This document shows, one piece after another, positions 40,636-49,721 of a DNA stretch of 64,000 nucleotides (positions are counted from its first letter, which is position 1; each line of letters starts with the position of its first letter). A program made the translations under genes and the position numbers. This DNA is from Streptomyces sp. CMB-StM0423 (GTDB lineage: Bacteria > Actinomycetota > Actinomycetes > Streptomycetales > Streptomycetaceae). The notes under the pieces were generated by a model, which searched no databases, had not been told where the DNA came from, and saw only the letters and a program-made list of their open reading frames with translations. The stretch spans positions 7,965,399-8,029,398 of the forward strand of contig NZ_CP025407.1 in NCBI RefSeq assembly GCF_002847285.1, in the 5' to 3' direction.

Positions 40636-40715
40636 GCGAGGCACGCGGCGGCAAGGACTCACCCCATCAGACAAGTGAGCAGCCCGCATCCCCCACTTCC
40701 GCCGACGGAGGAAAC

Positions 40716-41621
40716 ATGGCAGGCACGACGCCCCAGCACACAGACGTGGAAGGCGTGGACGGAGGCGTGGGCCTGACCGCCCTCCTGGTCGCCGCGGCAC
40801 GGGCCATCGAGACACACCGCTACGACAGCCTGGCCCAGGACGCCTACGCGGAACACTTCGTGCGCGCGGCCCCTGCCTGCGCGGACTGGCCGGTGCGCAT
40901 CGAGCAGGTTCCGGACGGGGACGACAACCCGCTGTGGGGGAGGTTCGCCCGCTACTTCGGCCTGCGGACGAGGGCCCTTGACGACTTCCTCCTCCGGTCG
41001 GTCGGTGCGAGCGCCCGCCAAGTGGTCCTGCTGGGAGCGGGGCTGGACACCCGCGCCTTCCGGCTGGATCTGCCGTCCGACTGCGTCATCTTCGAGATCG
41101 ACAGGGCGAGCGTGCTGGCCTTCAAGCAACAGGTGCTCACGGACCTGTCGGCCGCCCCGAAGGTGAAGCGCGTCCCCGTTCCGATCGACTTGCGCGAGGG
41201 CTGGGTCAGCGCACTGACCACGGTCGGCTTCGACCCGGCCGCACCGAGTGTCTGGCTGGCCGAGGGACTCCTCTTCTACCTGCCGGGCCCCGCCGAGACG
41301 TACCTCATCGACACGGTGGACAGGCTGGCCGCCGGAGGCAGCGCACTGGCCTTCGAGGCCAAGCTGGAAAAGGACCTGCAGGCGTACCGCGACAGCCCGA
41401 TCTACACGGCGACGCGTGAGCAGATCGGCATCGACCTGCTCCACCTCTTCGACAAGGGGCCACGACCCGACTCCGCGGGCGATCTGACGGCCAAGGGCTG
41501 GTCCACCTCGATGCACACGCCCTTCGACTTCACCCGCCGGCACCGACGCGGCCCTCTGCCCGAGCCCAACGATGCACTGGAGGGAAACCGGTGGGTGTTC
41601 GCGCACAAGCCCTCGCCGTGA
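40716..41621 (+). CDS. SAM-dependent methyltransferase, TIGR00027/LCMT-like family
   Basis: 301 residues from the ATG at 40716, favoured by GGAGGAAAC directly upstream. An in-frame ATG at 40632 (ATGA overlap with the dehydrogenase stop) would add 28 poorly conserved residues. SAM-binding motifs are VVLLGAGLDTRAFRLDL and VIFEIDRASVLAFKQ, followed by WLAEGLLFYLPGP. The family is related to leucine carboxyl methyltransferases, so carboxyl O-methylation is plausible, and the upstream dehydrogenases could create such a carboxylate. Last gene of the operon. Confidence 0.88.
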   Translation: MAGTTPQHTDVEGVDGGVGLTALLVAAARAIETHRYDSLAQDAYAEHFVRAAPACADWPVRIEQVPDGDDNPLWGRFARYFGLRTRALDDFLLRSVGASARQVVLLGAGLDTRAFRLDLPSDCVIFEIDRASVLAFKQQVLTDLSAAPKVKRVPVPIDLREGWVSALTTVGFDPAAPSVWLAEGLLFYLPGPAETYLIDTVDRLAAGGSALAFEAKLEKDLQAYRDSPIYTATREQIGIDLLHLFDKGPRPDSAGDLTAKGWSTSMHTPFDFTRRHRRGPLPEPNDALEGNRWVFAHKPSP

Positions 41622-41769
41622 CGCCCGACCGCTCACGACGACGTCGCACTGGGGCTGAGAGCGGGCCCCGGCCGCGGGCCCTGCTCGATGGGACGTCCCC
41701 GATGGAAGCCGCAGTTCGGTGACGTCGTAGCGGTGGCGCCCACGGCCGGTAATGCCGCTGACGACCGTG

Positions 41770-42309
41770 TCAGCCGGCCCGGGCAGCCGCCAGATGGTCG
41801 CCCGGGATCCCGGCCAAGTCCGGCGCGTAGTAGTCCTTGATGCCGGCGGCCCACGTAGCCACGGTGATGCGGCCCTCGGCGTCCGGACCGAAGGCGTCGA
41901 AGAGGGCGTGGCTGCTCGCCTCCTCGAAGCCGATCGCCCTCATCAGCGATACGAAGAGGGGCCGCTCGATCAGGCCGTCCTCGTCGGGGTCGCCGAGTGC
42001 GGAGAGGGCCTCGGCGAACTCGGCGATCGTGGGACCGAAACGCTCGGGGTCGAGCACGAACGGACGGAACTCGTCCACGGTGATCACACCGTCGCCATTG
42101 GCGTCCAGTTCAGTGGCCAGCGTCGTCCAGTAGCGGCGGAACGCGGCCCGGATGGCGGCCTTGGCGCCGCCGTCCGAAGCAGCCGCCGCCTCCAGAACAC
42201 GGCCCGTCATCAGGTCGAAGTCGTCGGAGTCGATGACTCCGTTGCCGTTGGCGTCGAAGAGGGAGAAGACCAGCTCGACCCGCTTGGCGGCCTCATCTCG
42301 CATTTCCAT
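41770..42309 (-). CDS. EF-hand calcium-binding protein (calexcitin-like)
   Basis: 179 residues from the ATG at 42309. Four EF-hand loops can be read: DANGNGVIDSDDF, DANGDGVITVDEF, DPDEDGLIERPLF and the weaker GPDAEGRITVATW. The first three have full Asp/Asn-x-Asp-x-Asp-type ligand sets and the closing acidic residue, except that loop 3 lacks it. Acidic, cytosolic, no signal peptide. Similar small proteins in Streptomyces buffer or sense Ca2+. It has no partner gene nearby. Confidence 0.9.
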   Translation of the reverse strand: MEMRDEAAKRVELVFSLFDANGNGVIDSDDFDLMTGRVLEAAAASDGGAKAAIRAAFRRYWTTLATELDANGDGVITVDEFRPFVLDPERFGPTIAEFAEALSALGDPDEDGLIERPLFVSLMRAIGFEEASSHALFDAFGPDAEGRITVATWAAGIKDYYAPDLAGIPGDHLAAARAG

Positions 42310-42563
42310 CACCTGTCTTCTGCGACCCGACGATTCCGGGCCTTGGGCCAATGCACCCATAGAACCGCCAAGACGAGCCGCAGGCTCTCGATCTTCGCTT
42401 CTGGTGACAGAAGGACTACTGAATGCGCGTATGTGACAAGCCGGATGCCGCGCCTGTGACAACCAGACTGCTCCGACCGATCCCATTAGCCAGATCATCG
42501 GACGCCGCTGGTGACAACTCCGGCTGGCTGCTGACGCCGATGCCCACCATCGTGCTGTTGATG

Positions 42564-43029
42564 CTGTGGGGCCGCGCCCAGGGAGGCGCCTGAGCACCAC
42601 CGGTACACCCGCACCGCAGAACCCGGGCCCCTCCTCATCGCGATCAACTCGGTGGAGTCCCGCAGCAGCGGGCAGGACCTGACCACCTTCGGCACCAACG
42701 CTGCCGTGCAGGACGTGGTCGGCTCGCCGGGATGGATCGTCATCGGCGACACCGGCGGTGGGGATCAGGTGGCCGTCGATCTGACGCCGGGCCCGGGGGC
42801 CACTTCGGGTCAGATCATCGTGCTCGACCACGAGCAGAGCGTCGGTGGCGGGCTGTTCGCCGAGTCCCTCACCGACCTGGTCCAGGATCCGGAACGGGAC
42901 GCCGCCATCAAGGTCTGCGCCGACTGGGATCCGCGACCGACCGTCGCCCTGGCGAACGAGATCCTCGGCCTCTGGGAGCGCCCCGATCTCCGAGACCGTC
43001 GTCGACGGCGACCTCGGCCCCTGCCGTAG
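42564..43029 (+). pseudogene. SMI1/KNR4 (SUKH) protein, N-terminally truncated
   Basis: The frame reads PEHHRYTRTAEPGPLLIAIN, then SVESRSSGQDLTTFGTNAAV, WIVIGDTGGGDQVAVDLTPG and GQIIVLDHEQSVGGGLFAES. This is the middle and end of a SUKH-1 domain, the fold of many contact-dependent toxin immunity proteins. The first third of the domain is missing and a stop precedes the match near 42563. After about 42910 similarity fades. No toxin gene is adjacent. Confidence 0.6.
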
Positions 43030-43057
43030 CGACAGACAGGACGGGCCACGCCGTCGA

Positions 43058-43141
43058 CCAGACGTACGACGAGAACGGTGTGCCGTGCAGCAATACCAGC
43101 GGCTCCCCGTCCGGGGCGCCGAGGCGGTCCCACCGGACGAC
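43058..43141 (-). pseudogene. Alpha/beta-hydrolase N-terminal fragment
   Basis: The reverse strand reads VVRWDRLGAPDGEPLVLLHG then TPFSSYVW, which is the oxyanion-hole strand of haloalkane-dehalogenase-like hydrolases (HGTPFSSYVWR). Sequence beyond it does not continue the fold and runs into the SUKH fragment. A junction of two gene relics. Confidence 0.55.
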
Positions 43142-43314
43142 GCCGGAGGAGCGTGCACAACGGCCCAGGCTTCCCAGCAGAGCCGCGAGGCTGAATTCTT
43201 CCCACGTCGCAGCGACGCGCCGTACGGCGTCTTCGGGTGTGCTCCTGGTTTTGCCCCATCCTTGTCCTGGACCGACCCTCAGCAACACCGTCCCAGAGAA
43301 GCCGGGAGGCGACC

Positions 43315-43950
43315 ATGCCCGTCGAGAGCGTGACCCTTCCGATCGCCGGCACGCGGCTCAGCGGCGACCTCGCGGTGCCCGATGAGGCCGCGGGCCTGGT
43401 GCTGTTCGCCCACGGCAGCGGCAGTTCGCGGCACAGCCCGCGCAACCAGGCCGTCGCCGCCCAGTTGAACGATCGCGGTTTCGGCACCCTGCTCCTGGAT
43501 CTGCTCACGCCGGCCGAGGACCAGACCGATGCGGTCACCCGCGAGCACCGTTTCGACATCACCCTGCTGGCTCGCCGGCTCAGCGGCGCTGCCGACTGGC
43601 TCGCGGCCCGCGCCACTGATCTGCCCATCGGGCTCTTCGGCGCCAGCACCGGCGCCGCGGCGGCCCTGATCACCGCGGCCGAGCGTCCCGAGCTCGTACG
43701 GGCCGTGGTCTCCCGCGGCGGCCGCCCCGATCTCGCGGGCGGCGCGCTCGCCGAGGTACGCGCGCCAGTCCTGCTGCTCGTCGGCGGCCGGGACGACGCC
43801 GTGATCAGGCTCAACGAGGAAGCCGCGCAGCAACTCACCGCACCACACGAACTGCGCGTGATCCCGGGCGCGACGCACCTGTTCCCGGAGCCGGGCGCGC
43901 TGGAGGAGGTCGGCGACGCGGCGGCGGACTGGTTCACGCGGATGGCCTAG
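43315..43950 (+). CDS. Dienelactone-hydrolase-like alpha/beta hydrolase
   Basis: 211 residues from the ATG at 43315 (GGGAGGCGACC upstream). Complete small alpha/beta-hydrolase: LVLFAHGSGSSRHSPRNQAV (oxyanion hole), nucleophile elbow GLFGASTGAAAAL (Ser), acid in LLLVGGRDDAVI and His in IPGATHLFPEPG. This subgroup often sits next to phosphoribosyltransferase domains, but none is present. Substrate unknown, cytosolic. Confidence 0.88.
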   Translation: MPVESVTLPIAGTRLSGDLAVPDEAAGLVLFAHGSGSSRHSPRNQAVAAQLNDRGFGTLLLDLLTPAEDQTDAVTREHRFDITLLARRLSGAADWLAARATDLPIGLFGASTGAAAALITAAERPELVRAVVSRGGRPDLAGGALAEVRAPVLLLVGGRDDAVIRLNEEAAQQLTAPHELRVIPGATHLFPEPGALEEVGDAAADWFTRMA

Positions 43951-44272
43951 CCCCACTGACCACGCAGCGCGGTCCGCGGCGGCGCGCACGGAAGTCCCCC
44001 GCGACCCCGGAGAGGGCTCGCGCAGCGCAAGGCCGTGATCCGCTCGTCGCGTCGCTGCCGACCATGAACAAGACTCGTGCAGAGCGTCGTCGCAGGCCGC
44101 ATGCCAGCTATTGGGGAACTCCAACAGGGACGGCTTCGGGGAGAACCTGCTGGGGCCCGGTTCGGATTCCGTGGGCCACGGGCGGCACCCCCTCCTCGCC
44201 AGAACCTCAACGAATGATCTCTGCGTCTCTCGTCACCGAAGCGGCCCGCGCATGCCCCGCTTCGAGCGCGAG
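43951..44272. other. Intergenic region without a recognised gene
   Basis: 322 nt between the hydrolase stop and the MerR promoter. Open frames on both strands show no recognisable domain and no ribosome binding site; probably degraded sequence. Confidence 0.45.
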
Positions 44273-44303
44273 TTGACCCTCCCCTTACGTCAGGCTTGAG
44301 GCT
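44273..44303 (+). promoter_or_regulatory. MerR-type promoter/operator for the TipA-like gene
   Basis: TTGACC (44273-44278) is followed after 19 nt by GAGGCT (44298-44303), the long spacer typical of MerR-activated promoters. The spacer holds a half-conserved palindrome ending ACGTCAGG (44278-44294), like other streptomycete TipA/MerR sites. The ATG is 25 nt downstream. Confidence 0.5.
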
Positions 44304-44327
44304 GTATGCCGACGAAAGGGCAGGTGG

Positions 44328-45128
44328 ATGAGCTACTCCGTGGGGCAGGTCTCGGCCTTCGCCGGCGTGACAGTGCGGACACTGCATCACTACGACAAGG
44401 CGGGACTACTGTCGCCCAGTGACCGCAGCCACGCCGGATACCGGCTCTACAGCGAGGCTGACCTGGTCCGTCTCCAGCAGATCCTCTTCTACCGCGAGCT
44501 CGGCTTCCCCCTCGACGAGATCGCGGCGATCTTCAAGGATCCGCAGGCGAACCCCCTGGAGCGGCTACGGGCCCGGCAACGGGAGCTGACCGAGGAGATC
44601 GCCAGGCTGCAGCGGCTGGCCGAGGTGGCGGAACGGGCGATAGAGGTCCAGAAGACCGGAGTGTCCCTGACTCCTCAAGAACGCTTCGAGGTCTTTGGTG
44701 AGGTCACCTTCGACCTGAGCTATGCCACCGAGGCAGATCTGAAATGGGCGCGATCGCAGGGGAAGCACGAGGCGATGACACGCGCGGCTGCCCACACCAA
44801 GGAGGATTGGCGTCAGCTCATGGAGGAGGCCGCCGCCTGGCGCGCCGAGCTGCTCGCGGCCTTCGACGAGGGGGAGCCGAGCGACGGCGAGCGGGCCATG
44901 GACCTCGCCGAGGAGCACCGCTTGCATGTCGCACGCTGGTTTGCCGCCTGCCCGCCTGACATGCACCGGCGCATCGCGGACGACTTCATCGCCGACCCGC
45001 GCGCCTTCGCTCTGGTCGTACCGCCCTCGCAGCAACGCCCGGGCCTGGCCGCGTATACACACCACGCGGTCTACGCCAACGCGGCCCGCCACGCAGGTGG
45101 CGGGAGCGTTTTCGAGGAGGGCCGATGA
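44328..45128 (+). CDS. MerR-family regulator with TipAS-like effector domain
   Basis: 266 residues. The MerR HTH (YSVGQVSAFAGVTVRTLHHY, DKAGLLSPSDRSHAGYRLYS) occupies 1-70 and a dimerisation coiled coil about 75-115. The C-terminal 145 residues are the all-helical TipAS antibiotic-recognition fold (AEEHRLHVARWFAACPPDMH, RRIADDFIADPRAF). TipA-type proteins bind thiopeptides and other drugs and activate their own promoter. Its stop overlaps the glycosyltransferase start (ATGA), so the pair is one induced unit. Confidence 0.9.
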   Translation: MSYSVGQVSAFAGVTVRTLHHYDKAGLLSPSDRSHAGYRLYSEADLVRLQQILFYRELGFPLDEIAAIFKDPQANPLERLRARQRELTEEIARLQRLAEVAERAIEVQKTGVSLTPQERFEVFGEVTFDLSYATEADLKWARSQGKHEAMTRAAAHTKEDWRQLMEEAAAWRAELLAAFDEGEPSDGERAMDLAEEHRLHVARWFAACPPDMHRRIADDFIADPRAFALVVPPSQQRPGLAAYTHHAVYANAARHAGGGSVFEEGR

Positions 45129-46336
45129 GGATCCTGATCGCCACGGCCGGATCGCGCGGCGACGTCGCCCCCTACACGGGCCTGGGTGCTGAACTGCGCA
45201 GGGCCGGGTACGACGTTGCCCTCGCCGCCACGGACACCTTCGCGCCCCTCGTACGCGACGCAGGGCTGGAATTCCGCTGTCTGCCTGGCGACACACGAGT
45301 GCGCGGCGGCACAGGCAAACGTGAACTGATGCGGACCGCTGCCGCGTTCATCACCGACCTTGGTCAGGGCTTCGCGGATGCGGTGGACCAGGGCACGGAC
45401 TTGCTTCTCCTGTCGACCACTACGGCCCCGCTCGGCTGGCACCTCACCGAGGCCATGGGCATACCGAGCCTCGGCGTGTACCTCCAGCCCACCGCACCGA
45501 CCGGCGACTTCCCGCCCGTCGTGACAGGCTCCCGCTCGCTGGGACGTCTCGCCAACCGAGCAACCGGACGCTTCGCACTGCGGATGGCCGACCGCGTCTA
45601 CGACCAGGCGGCCGCAAAGCTGCGCCACCGCCTTGAGCTCCCCCCGGCCTCCCCCTCCGAGATGCGTCGACGACAGGAACAGGCGGAGTGGACCGTTCTG
45701 CACGGCTTCAGCGCGACCCTGGTGCCCCGTCCCTCCGACTGGCGTTCTGGCCTGAAGGTCGTAGGCAACTGGTGGCCCCATCATGATGAATCCGAACGGC
45801 TGCCTACCGAGCTTGAGGACTTCCTGTGTGCCGGGCCCCGGCCCGTCCTCATCGGCTTCGGGAGCATGGCGTCCGGTGACGGGGAACGGCTGAGCGAGAT
45901 CGCTGTACGAGCCCTGCGCCACGCCGGGCTGCGGGGAATCCTCCAAGCCGGCAGCGCCGAACTCGCCGCCGACGGGGACGACGTGCTCACCATCGGGGAT
46001 GTGCCGCACGCCCTGCTTTTTCCACGGCTGGCCGCGGTGGTCCACCATGGTGGGGCCGGCACCTCGGCCGCCGCGCTGCGCGCCGGAGTGCCTGCGGTCA
46101 CCGTGCCGGTGACCGGAGACCAGCCGTTCTGGGCGAGGCGACTCGCCGCCCTCGGCGCCGCCACCGACCCGATCCCCTTCCGGTCCCTTACCGCAGAGAG
46201 GCTTGCCGACTCACTTGAACAAGTGGTGAAGCAGCAGGCACACAGCCAAGCCGCCGCAGGAGCGGCGAAACGTCTGGTGACCGAGAACGGAGCAGGTCAG
46301 ACACTTAAGATCATCCAGCAACTGGCCGACGGATGA
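45125..46336 (+). CDS. GT1-family glycosyltransferase (UDP-sugar type)
   Basis: 403 residues, GT-B fold. The N-terminal acceptor domain starts MRILIATAGSRGDVAPYTGL, and the donor domain has RPVLIGFGSMASGDGERLSE and LFPRLAAVVHHGGAGTSAAA, the nucleotide-sugar signature of macrolide/sterol glucosyltransferases. Coupled to a TipA-like drug-sensing regulator. A role in inactivating a lipophilic antibiotic or xenobiotic by glycosylation is therefore a reasonable inference. A biosynthetic role is less likely because no other pathway gene is nearby. Confidence 0.9.
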   Translation: MRILIATAGSRGDVAPYTGLGAELRRAGYDVALAATDTFAPLVRDAGLEFRCLPGDTRVRGGTGKRELMRTAAAFITDLGQGFADAVDQGTDLLLLSTTTAPLGWHLTEAMGIPSLGVYLQPTAPTGDFPPVVTGSRSLGRLANRATGRFALRMADRVYDQAAAKLRHRLELPPASPSEMRRRQEQAEWTVLHGFSATLVPRPSDWRSGLKVVGNWWPHHDESERLPTELEDFLCAGPRPVLIGFGSMASGDGERLSEIAVRALRHAGLRGILQAGSAELAADGDDVLTIGDVPHALLFPRLAAVVHHGGAGTSAAALRAGVPAVTVPVTGDQPFWARRLAALGAATDPIPFRSLTAERLADSLEQVVKQQAHSQAAAGAAKRLVTENGAGQTLKIIQQLADG

Positions 46337-47071
46337 CACCAATGGGCAGGTGGACGGTATGGCAGCCCAGGGCGGGGTGACGTCTCCACCGACCGAGGAG
46401 TTGATGGAGGCGGCGGAACGTCGATCCGCACCGCAGAGGCTTCCATTCTCAGCGACGGCCGGCCTTCGACATCAGCCCGCGGTACCCAGAGCGCCTGATC
46501 GCCGAAGCCTGCCGCGCGGGTTCGCTTCGGGCGCAGCGTCCGTTCCACCCTTGCCGTGGGCCTGGTCAGGGCTGCTGATGTACGAGGTGGTGCTGCAGGT
46601 CGAAGTGGTGGAACTGGTTGACCGGCCCGTCCTGCCGCAGCACGGCGCGATCGTGGACATGGTGCAGGAACGCCATGAGATCCCGCGGGACGTTGCGGCG
46701 CACCATCAGTAGGCCGGCGGCGCACCACACCGGACTGCCGCAGCCGTCGCAGCCGCCTCCCCACCGACGTACCAGACCAACGCCGCGGCCGGCGGAATCG
46801 AGTTCGTCGCCCGGCGCCGACCCTGAAATGCGCGTGCTGGGCCGGACAGGATCGTGCCAAGCAGGTTCGCACTGATCAGTCCGCGCCGTGCAGGTCCTTG
46901 CCGGTGAGCCGTTCGAGCGTTGATTGACGGCCGCGCCTGCGCATTCGATGGCCGGACTGCTCCGGCGGCTAGCGTGGATTTACCCCAGGTGGGGGTGTAC
47001 CTCACGCGCCCAAGAACGGCCGTTTGAGGGCTCTAGCGGTTTCCGACGGGCAGACAACGTAAGGGCCTGAC
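46337..47071. other. 735-nt region with no supported gene
   Basis: Several overlapping open frames exist on both strands but none has a good start with a recognisable domain. The reverse strand around 46600-46715 reads NVPRDLMAFLHHVHDR then DGPVNQFHHFDLQHHLVHQQ, which looks like genuine coding sequence but matches nothing I can name. Probably decayed DNA. The GGGCCTGAC just upstream of 47072 is not a strong ribosome site. Confidence 0.4.
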
Positions 47072-48091
47072 ATGTCCAACCACTTCACCGGCCTCAGCCT
47101 CGGGCCACCACTAGGCGACCAGCGCCTCGATCTGTGTGACCTGTACGCCTTCGGGGCACCCGGAGATCCGAGCAGGACCGTTCTCATTCTCAACGCCAAT
47201 CCCCACGCAGATGCCATGCACCCCGACGCCGTCTACCGCCTGAACATTGACAACGACGGCGATTACCTGACCGACCACGCCTTCAGTTGGGTCTTCAGCC
47301 CGCCGGCATCCGATGGCTCGCAGACATACAGCGCCTTCATGGCAACCGGTGCGGAGTCCCGCAGGCCCGAGGCGGTCGGCACCAAAATCGTGTCGGACGC
47401 CGCCGTCTCCTTCGGGCCCCGGGCCAACGTGGTCAGCAGCGGCGATTACAAGGTCGCTGCCGGTAGCCGCAGTGACGCCTTCTTCTTCGACTTCGACGGA
47501 GTCAAGAATCTGTTCGACACCAGCGGCAAGCGGAACTTCACCGCGCCGCATCTGGGCGGAAAGTCCCCGTGGACCGGCATCGACTCCAACACCAAGGCCA
47601 ATGTCTTCTCCATGGCCATCGAGCTGCCAACCGCGCAACTGGCCCCCAAGCCCGAGTTGCACATCTGGGGCCGGTGCAGCGTCCTGCGCGATGGCGAACT
47701 CGTTCACGCGGACCGCGCTGGGCACCCGTCAATGAGCAGCTTCTTCAACACTGACGACACGAAGGAGGAGTACAACGCCAGCGAGCCGGTCAACGACCGG
47801 GCCAGGTGGACGGATCAGTTCGTCCACCTGCTGGGCCACACCGGCGGCTACTCGCGTGAGGAGGCGATCGCCGCGCTCGACGAGCACGGCCTTCTGCCCG
47901 ACGTGCTGCACTTCAACCCGTCCATGCCTGCTGCGTACCCGAATGGCCGCACATTCAGGGAAGACGTCATCGACATCCGCGTCGCGTTCCTCACCAAGAA
48001 CGAGGCGCCTCCGACCGGACTGACGCCGCACACCGACATCCTGGACCGGTTCCCGTACCTCGGCGACCCGCATCCGGCAACCACCTCCTGA
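47072..48091 (+). CDS. DUF4331-family protein
   Basis: 339 residues, no signal peptide. It has the DUF4331 pattern: LGDQRLDLCDLYAFGAPGDP near the N-terminus, VLILNANPHAD, VYRLNIDNDGDYLTDHAFSW, DAFFFDFDGVKNLF, and RTFREDVIDIRVAFLT followed by FPYLGDPHPA. DUF4331 proteins are beta-rich and often annotated as hypothetical or linked to metal-binding. The role is unknown. It stands alone between two gene-poor stretches. Confidence 0.8.
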   Translation: MSNHFTGLSLGPPLGDQRLDLCDLYAFGAPGDPSRTVLILNANPHADAMHPDAVYRLNIDNDGDYLTDHAFSWVFSPPASDGSQTYSAFMATGAESRRPEAVGTKIVSDAAVSFGPRANVVSSGDYKVAAGSRSDAFFFDFDGVKNLFDTSGKRNFTAPHLGGKSPWTGIDSNTKANVFSMAIELPTAQLAPKPELHIWGRCSVLRDGELVHADRAGHPSMSSFFNTDDTKEEYNASEPVNDRARWTDQFVHLLGHTGGYSREEAIAALDEHGLLPDVLHFNPSMPAAYPNGRTFREDVIDIRVAFLTKNEAPPTGLTPHTDILDRFPYLGDPHPATTS

Positions 48092-49008
48092 CGGACTTCG
48101 TGAGGATGTGCCGTACCCAGGAGTCCCACGACCTCTTCGAGCCGGCCGAGTTCGCGATCCGCCTACGGCCGGGGGAGTCCTGACCGGCAGACGCCCTGTG
48201 CAGCCTCGCGGGCGCGGCGGCCGCGCTCCTTGAAGTTCTTCCCCTGCGGGCCTTCGGCGGCGATGCCGAACACCTGCTGCTCGGTGGCGCCTTGCTCTCG
48301 GGCGGGCGGCGCAGTGCGGCGGGAAGCCTTCGGTGATGCGCTTCAGCCGGGGGTCGTCGATGCTGCCGAATTCAGTGCAAGCCGTCCAAGGGTAGTCAGC
48401 CGGCGGGGGCTGGCGGCCAGGTGGTGGAGAGTCCGCGTCGCCCCATGCTGGAGATCGCCGGGGCGTGCGGAGATCGCACGGCGGTGGTCATCTGGGAGCG
48501 GGGCAGGGTGGGACTGGCCGAAGATGGACGCGGCGATGGAGATTCTGCGCTACCTGTACGACGCATTGAGCTGCAGTTGCAGGCGGCCGAGGCCGAGTCG
48601 GTGTTGTCCGATGAATAGCCGGCGGTGCCGGAGGAGTGGTTGCGCCGTGGGGCAATGCCACGCAATCGCAGGCCCAGCGGTAGCGGATCGTCCTGGCCTG
48701 CGGGGCAGGGTGTCGAAAGAGATGCGCCTTTATCGGAACGCCTCTCCCGCGTACGGGTGGACGTGGCCGGTTCCTGAGGCGTTGAGGGCTGAGGGTCGCC
48801 ATTCTGCCGTTAAGGGCTGTCCCGCAATTGGCCTTTGGCTTCGATCGGCTGCAGGGGCCGCGGGCTATCGGGCGCGCCTCCGTCGCGAAGGCGGCAGTTC
48901 CAAGAGTTCCGGCACTGTGCGTGAGCGATTGCGTGCTCAACGGGGTCGAACGTCTACCCGTGCGGGAGGTGTCGGGTGGTTACGCAGAGCGGTGGGGCAT
49001 CTGGTGTC
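48092..49008. other. 917-nt region with no supported gene, probable gene debris
   Basis: No frame has both a good start and a recognised domain. Directly after the DUF4331 stop the forward strand encodes HDLFEPAEFAIRLRPGES-stop, like the end of a protein. The reverse strand at about 48200-48390 reads FGSIDDPRLKRITEGF, then in another frame EQQVFGIAAEGPQGKNFKER, consistent with a frameshifted old gene. I cannot identify either parent family. Confidence 0.35.
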
Positions 49009-49647
49009 TTAGGCGCCGTGGGTCCCTGGCGTGCCGTATCGGGCGAGCATGGTCAGCACCGCTTGGTCGACCGCGTCGGTAATGGCGGAGTCGTCGGGCT
49101 CCCAGTGTGCGAGTAGCATTCGCGGCCAGAACACGTAGTTGGAGATCATCCCGAGGAATTGGGTCGCTGCCATCTCCGCATCGTCAAGCCGGGCTGTACC
49201 AGCGGCGTTCTCCGCCGCCAGATAGCGGCGGACCGATTCGAAGTAGGGCATCTTGCCGAGCTTGAACTGGGTCTCGCCGAGCTCGGGGAAGCGCGGTACC
49301 TCAGCGATGACGATGCGGAAGAGGGCGGCCATGCCGGGCTGGGTGAGAAGCGCCACGTATCGGCGTCCGATGGTCTCAAGCCCTGCACGTAGGTTTCCTG
49401 GCTCAGGGAGAGGCGCCTCCTCCTCGTCGACCTTCCAGTATTCGGTGACGATCGCCTCGAAAAGGGCCGCCTTGGTGGTGAACTGCTTGAACAGAGTCGC
49501 CCTCGACACTCCGGCCGCCTCGGCGATGCGGGCCAGCGAGGTGCCGTCGTAGCTGGAGTCGAGGAACAACTTCGTCGCTGCCTCGATGATGGACGTACGC
49601 TTCTGCGCTGCCACGCGCCGGTGGTACTCCGAAGGCTGTGCCGTCAT
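49009..49647 (-). CDS. TetR-family transcriptional regulator
   Basis: 212 residues from the ATG at 49647. The HTH lies at about 15-62 (SIIEAATKLFLDSSYDGTSL, ARIAEAAGVSRATLFKQF). The ligand domain is of the TetR_C type (LRAGLETIGRRYVALLTQPG, FPELGETQFKLGKMPYFESV). It is divergent from the short-chain dehydrogenase gene. Two near-identical 20-bp palindromic sites fill the gap, so it probably represses both genes, released by a small hydrophobic ligand. Confidence 0.9.
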   Translation of the reverse strand: MTAQPSEYHRRVAAQKRTSIIEAATKLFLDSSYDGTSLARIAEAAGVSRATLFKQFTTKAALFEAIVTEYWKVDEEEAPLPEPGNLRAGLETIGRRYVALLTQPGMAALFRIVIAEVPRFPELGETQFKLGKMPYFESVRRYLAAENAAGTARLDDAEMAATQFLGMISNYVFWPRMLLAHWEPDDSAITDAVDQAVLTMLARYGTPGTHGA

Positions 49648-49672
49648 GCCTCCAGTATGCCTCTCGCTACGA

Positions 49673-49692
49673 GGTGAGTCACTTGACTCGCC
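49673..49692 (+). promoter_or_regulatory. TetR operator 1
   Basis: GGTGAGTCACTTGACTCGCC is a 20-bp inverted repeat with one mismatch, 26 nt upstream of the TetR start. It overlaps the -35 of the rightward promoter. Confidence 0.65.
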
Positions 49693-49712
49693 TCCAGTCC
49701 TGCCCTTACCTT
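49683..49712 (+). promoter_or_regulatory. Candidate promoter of the SDR gene
   Basis: TTGACT (49683-49688), an 18-nt spacer and TACCTT (49707-49712). It lies between and partly inside the two TetR operators. Confidence 0.45.
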
Positions 49713-49721
49713 GAGAGAAGA

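Noticed and set aside
46297..46872. A 191-codon reverse frame after the glycosyltransferase
   Set aside because: No credible start and composition unlike neighbouring proteins; only a short part looked gene-like and in a different frame.
48230..49012. A 260-codon forward frame in the gap before the TetR gene
   Set aside because: No domain, Cys/Arg-rich product typical of a shadow frame, overlaps convergent signals; treated as debris.
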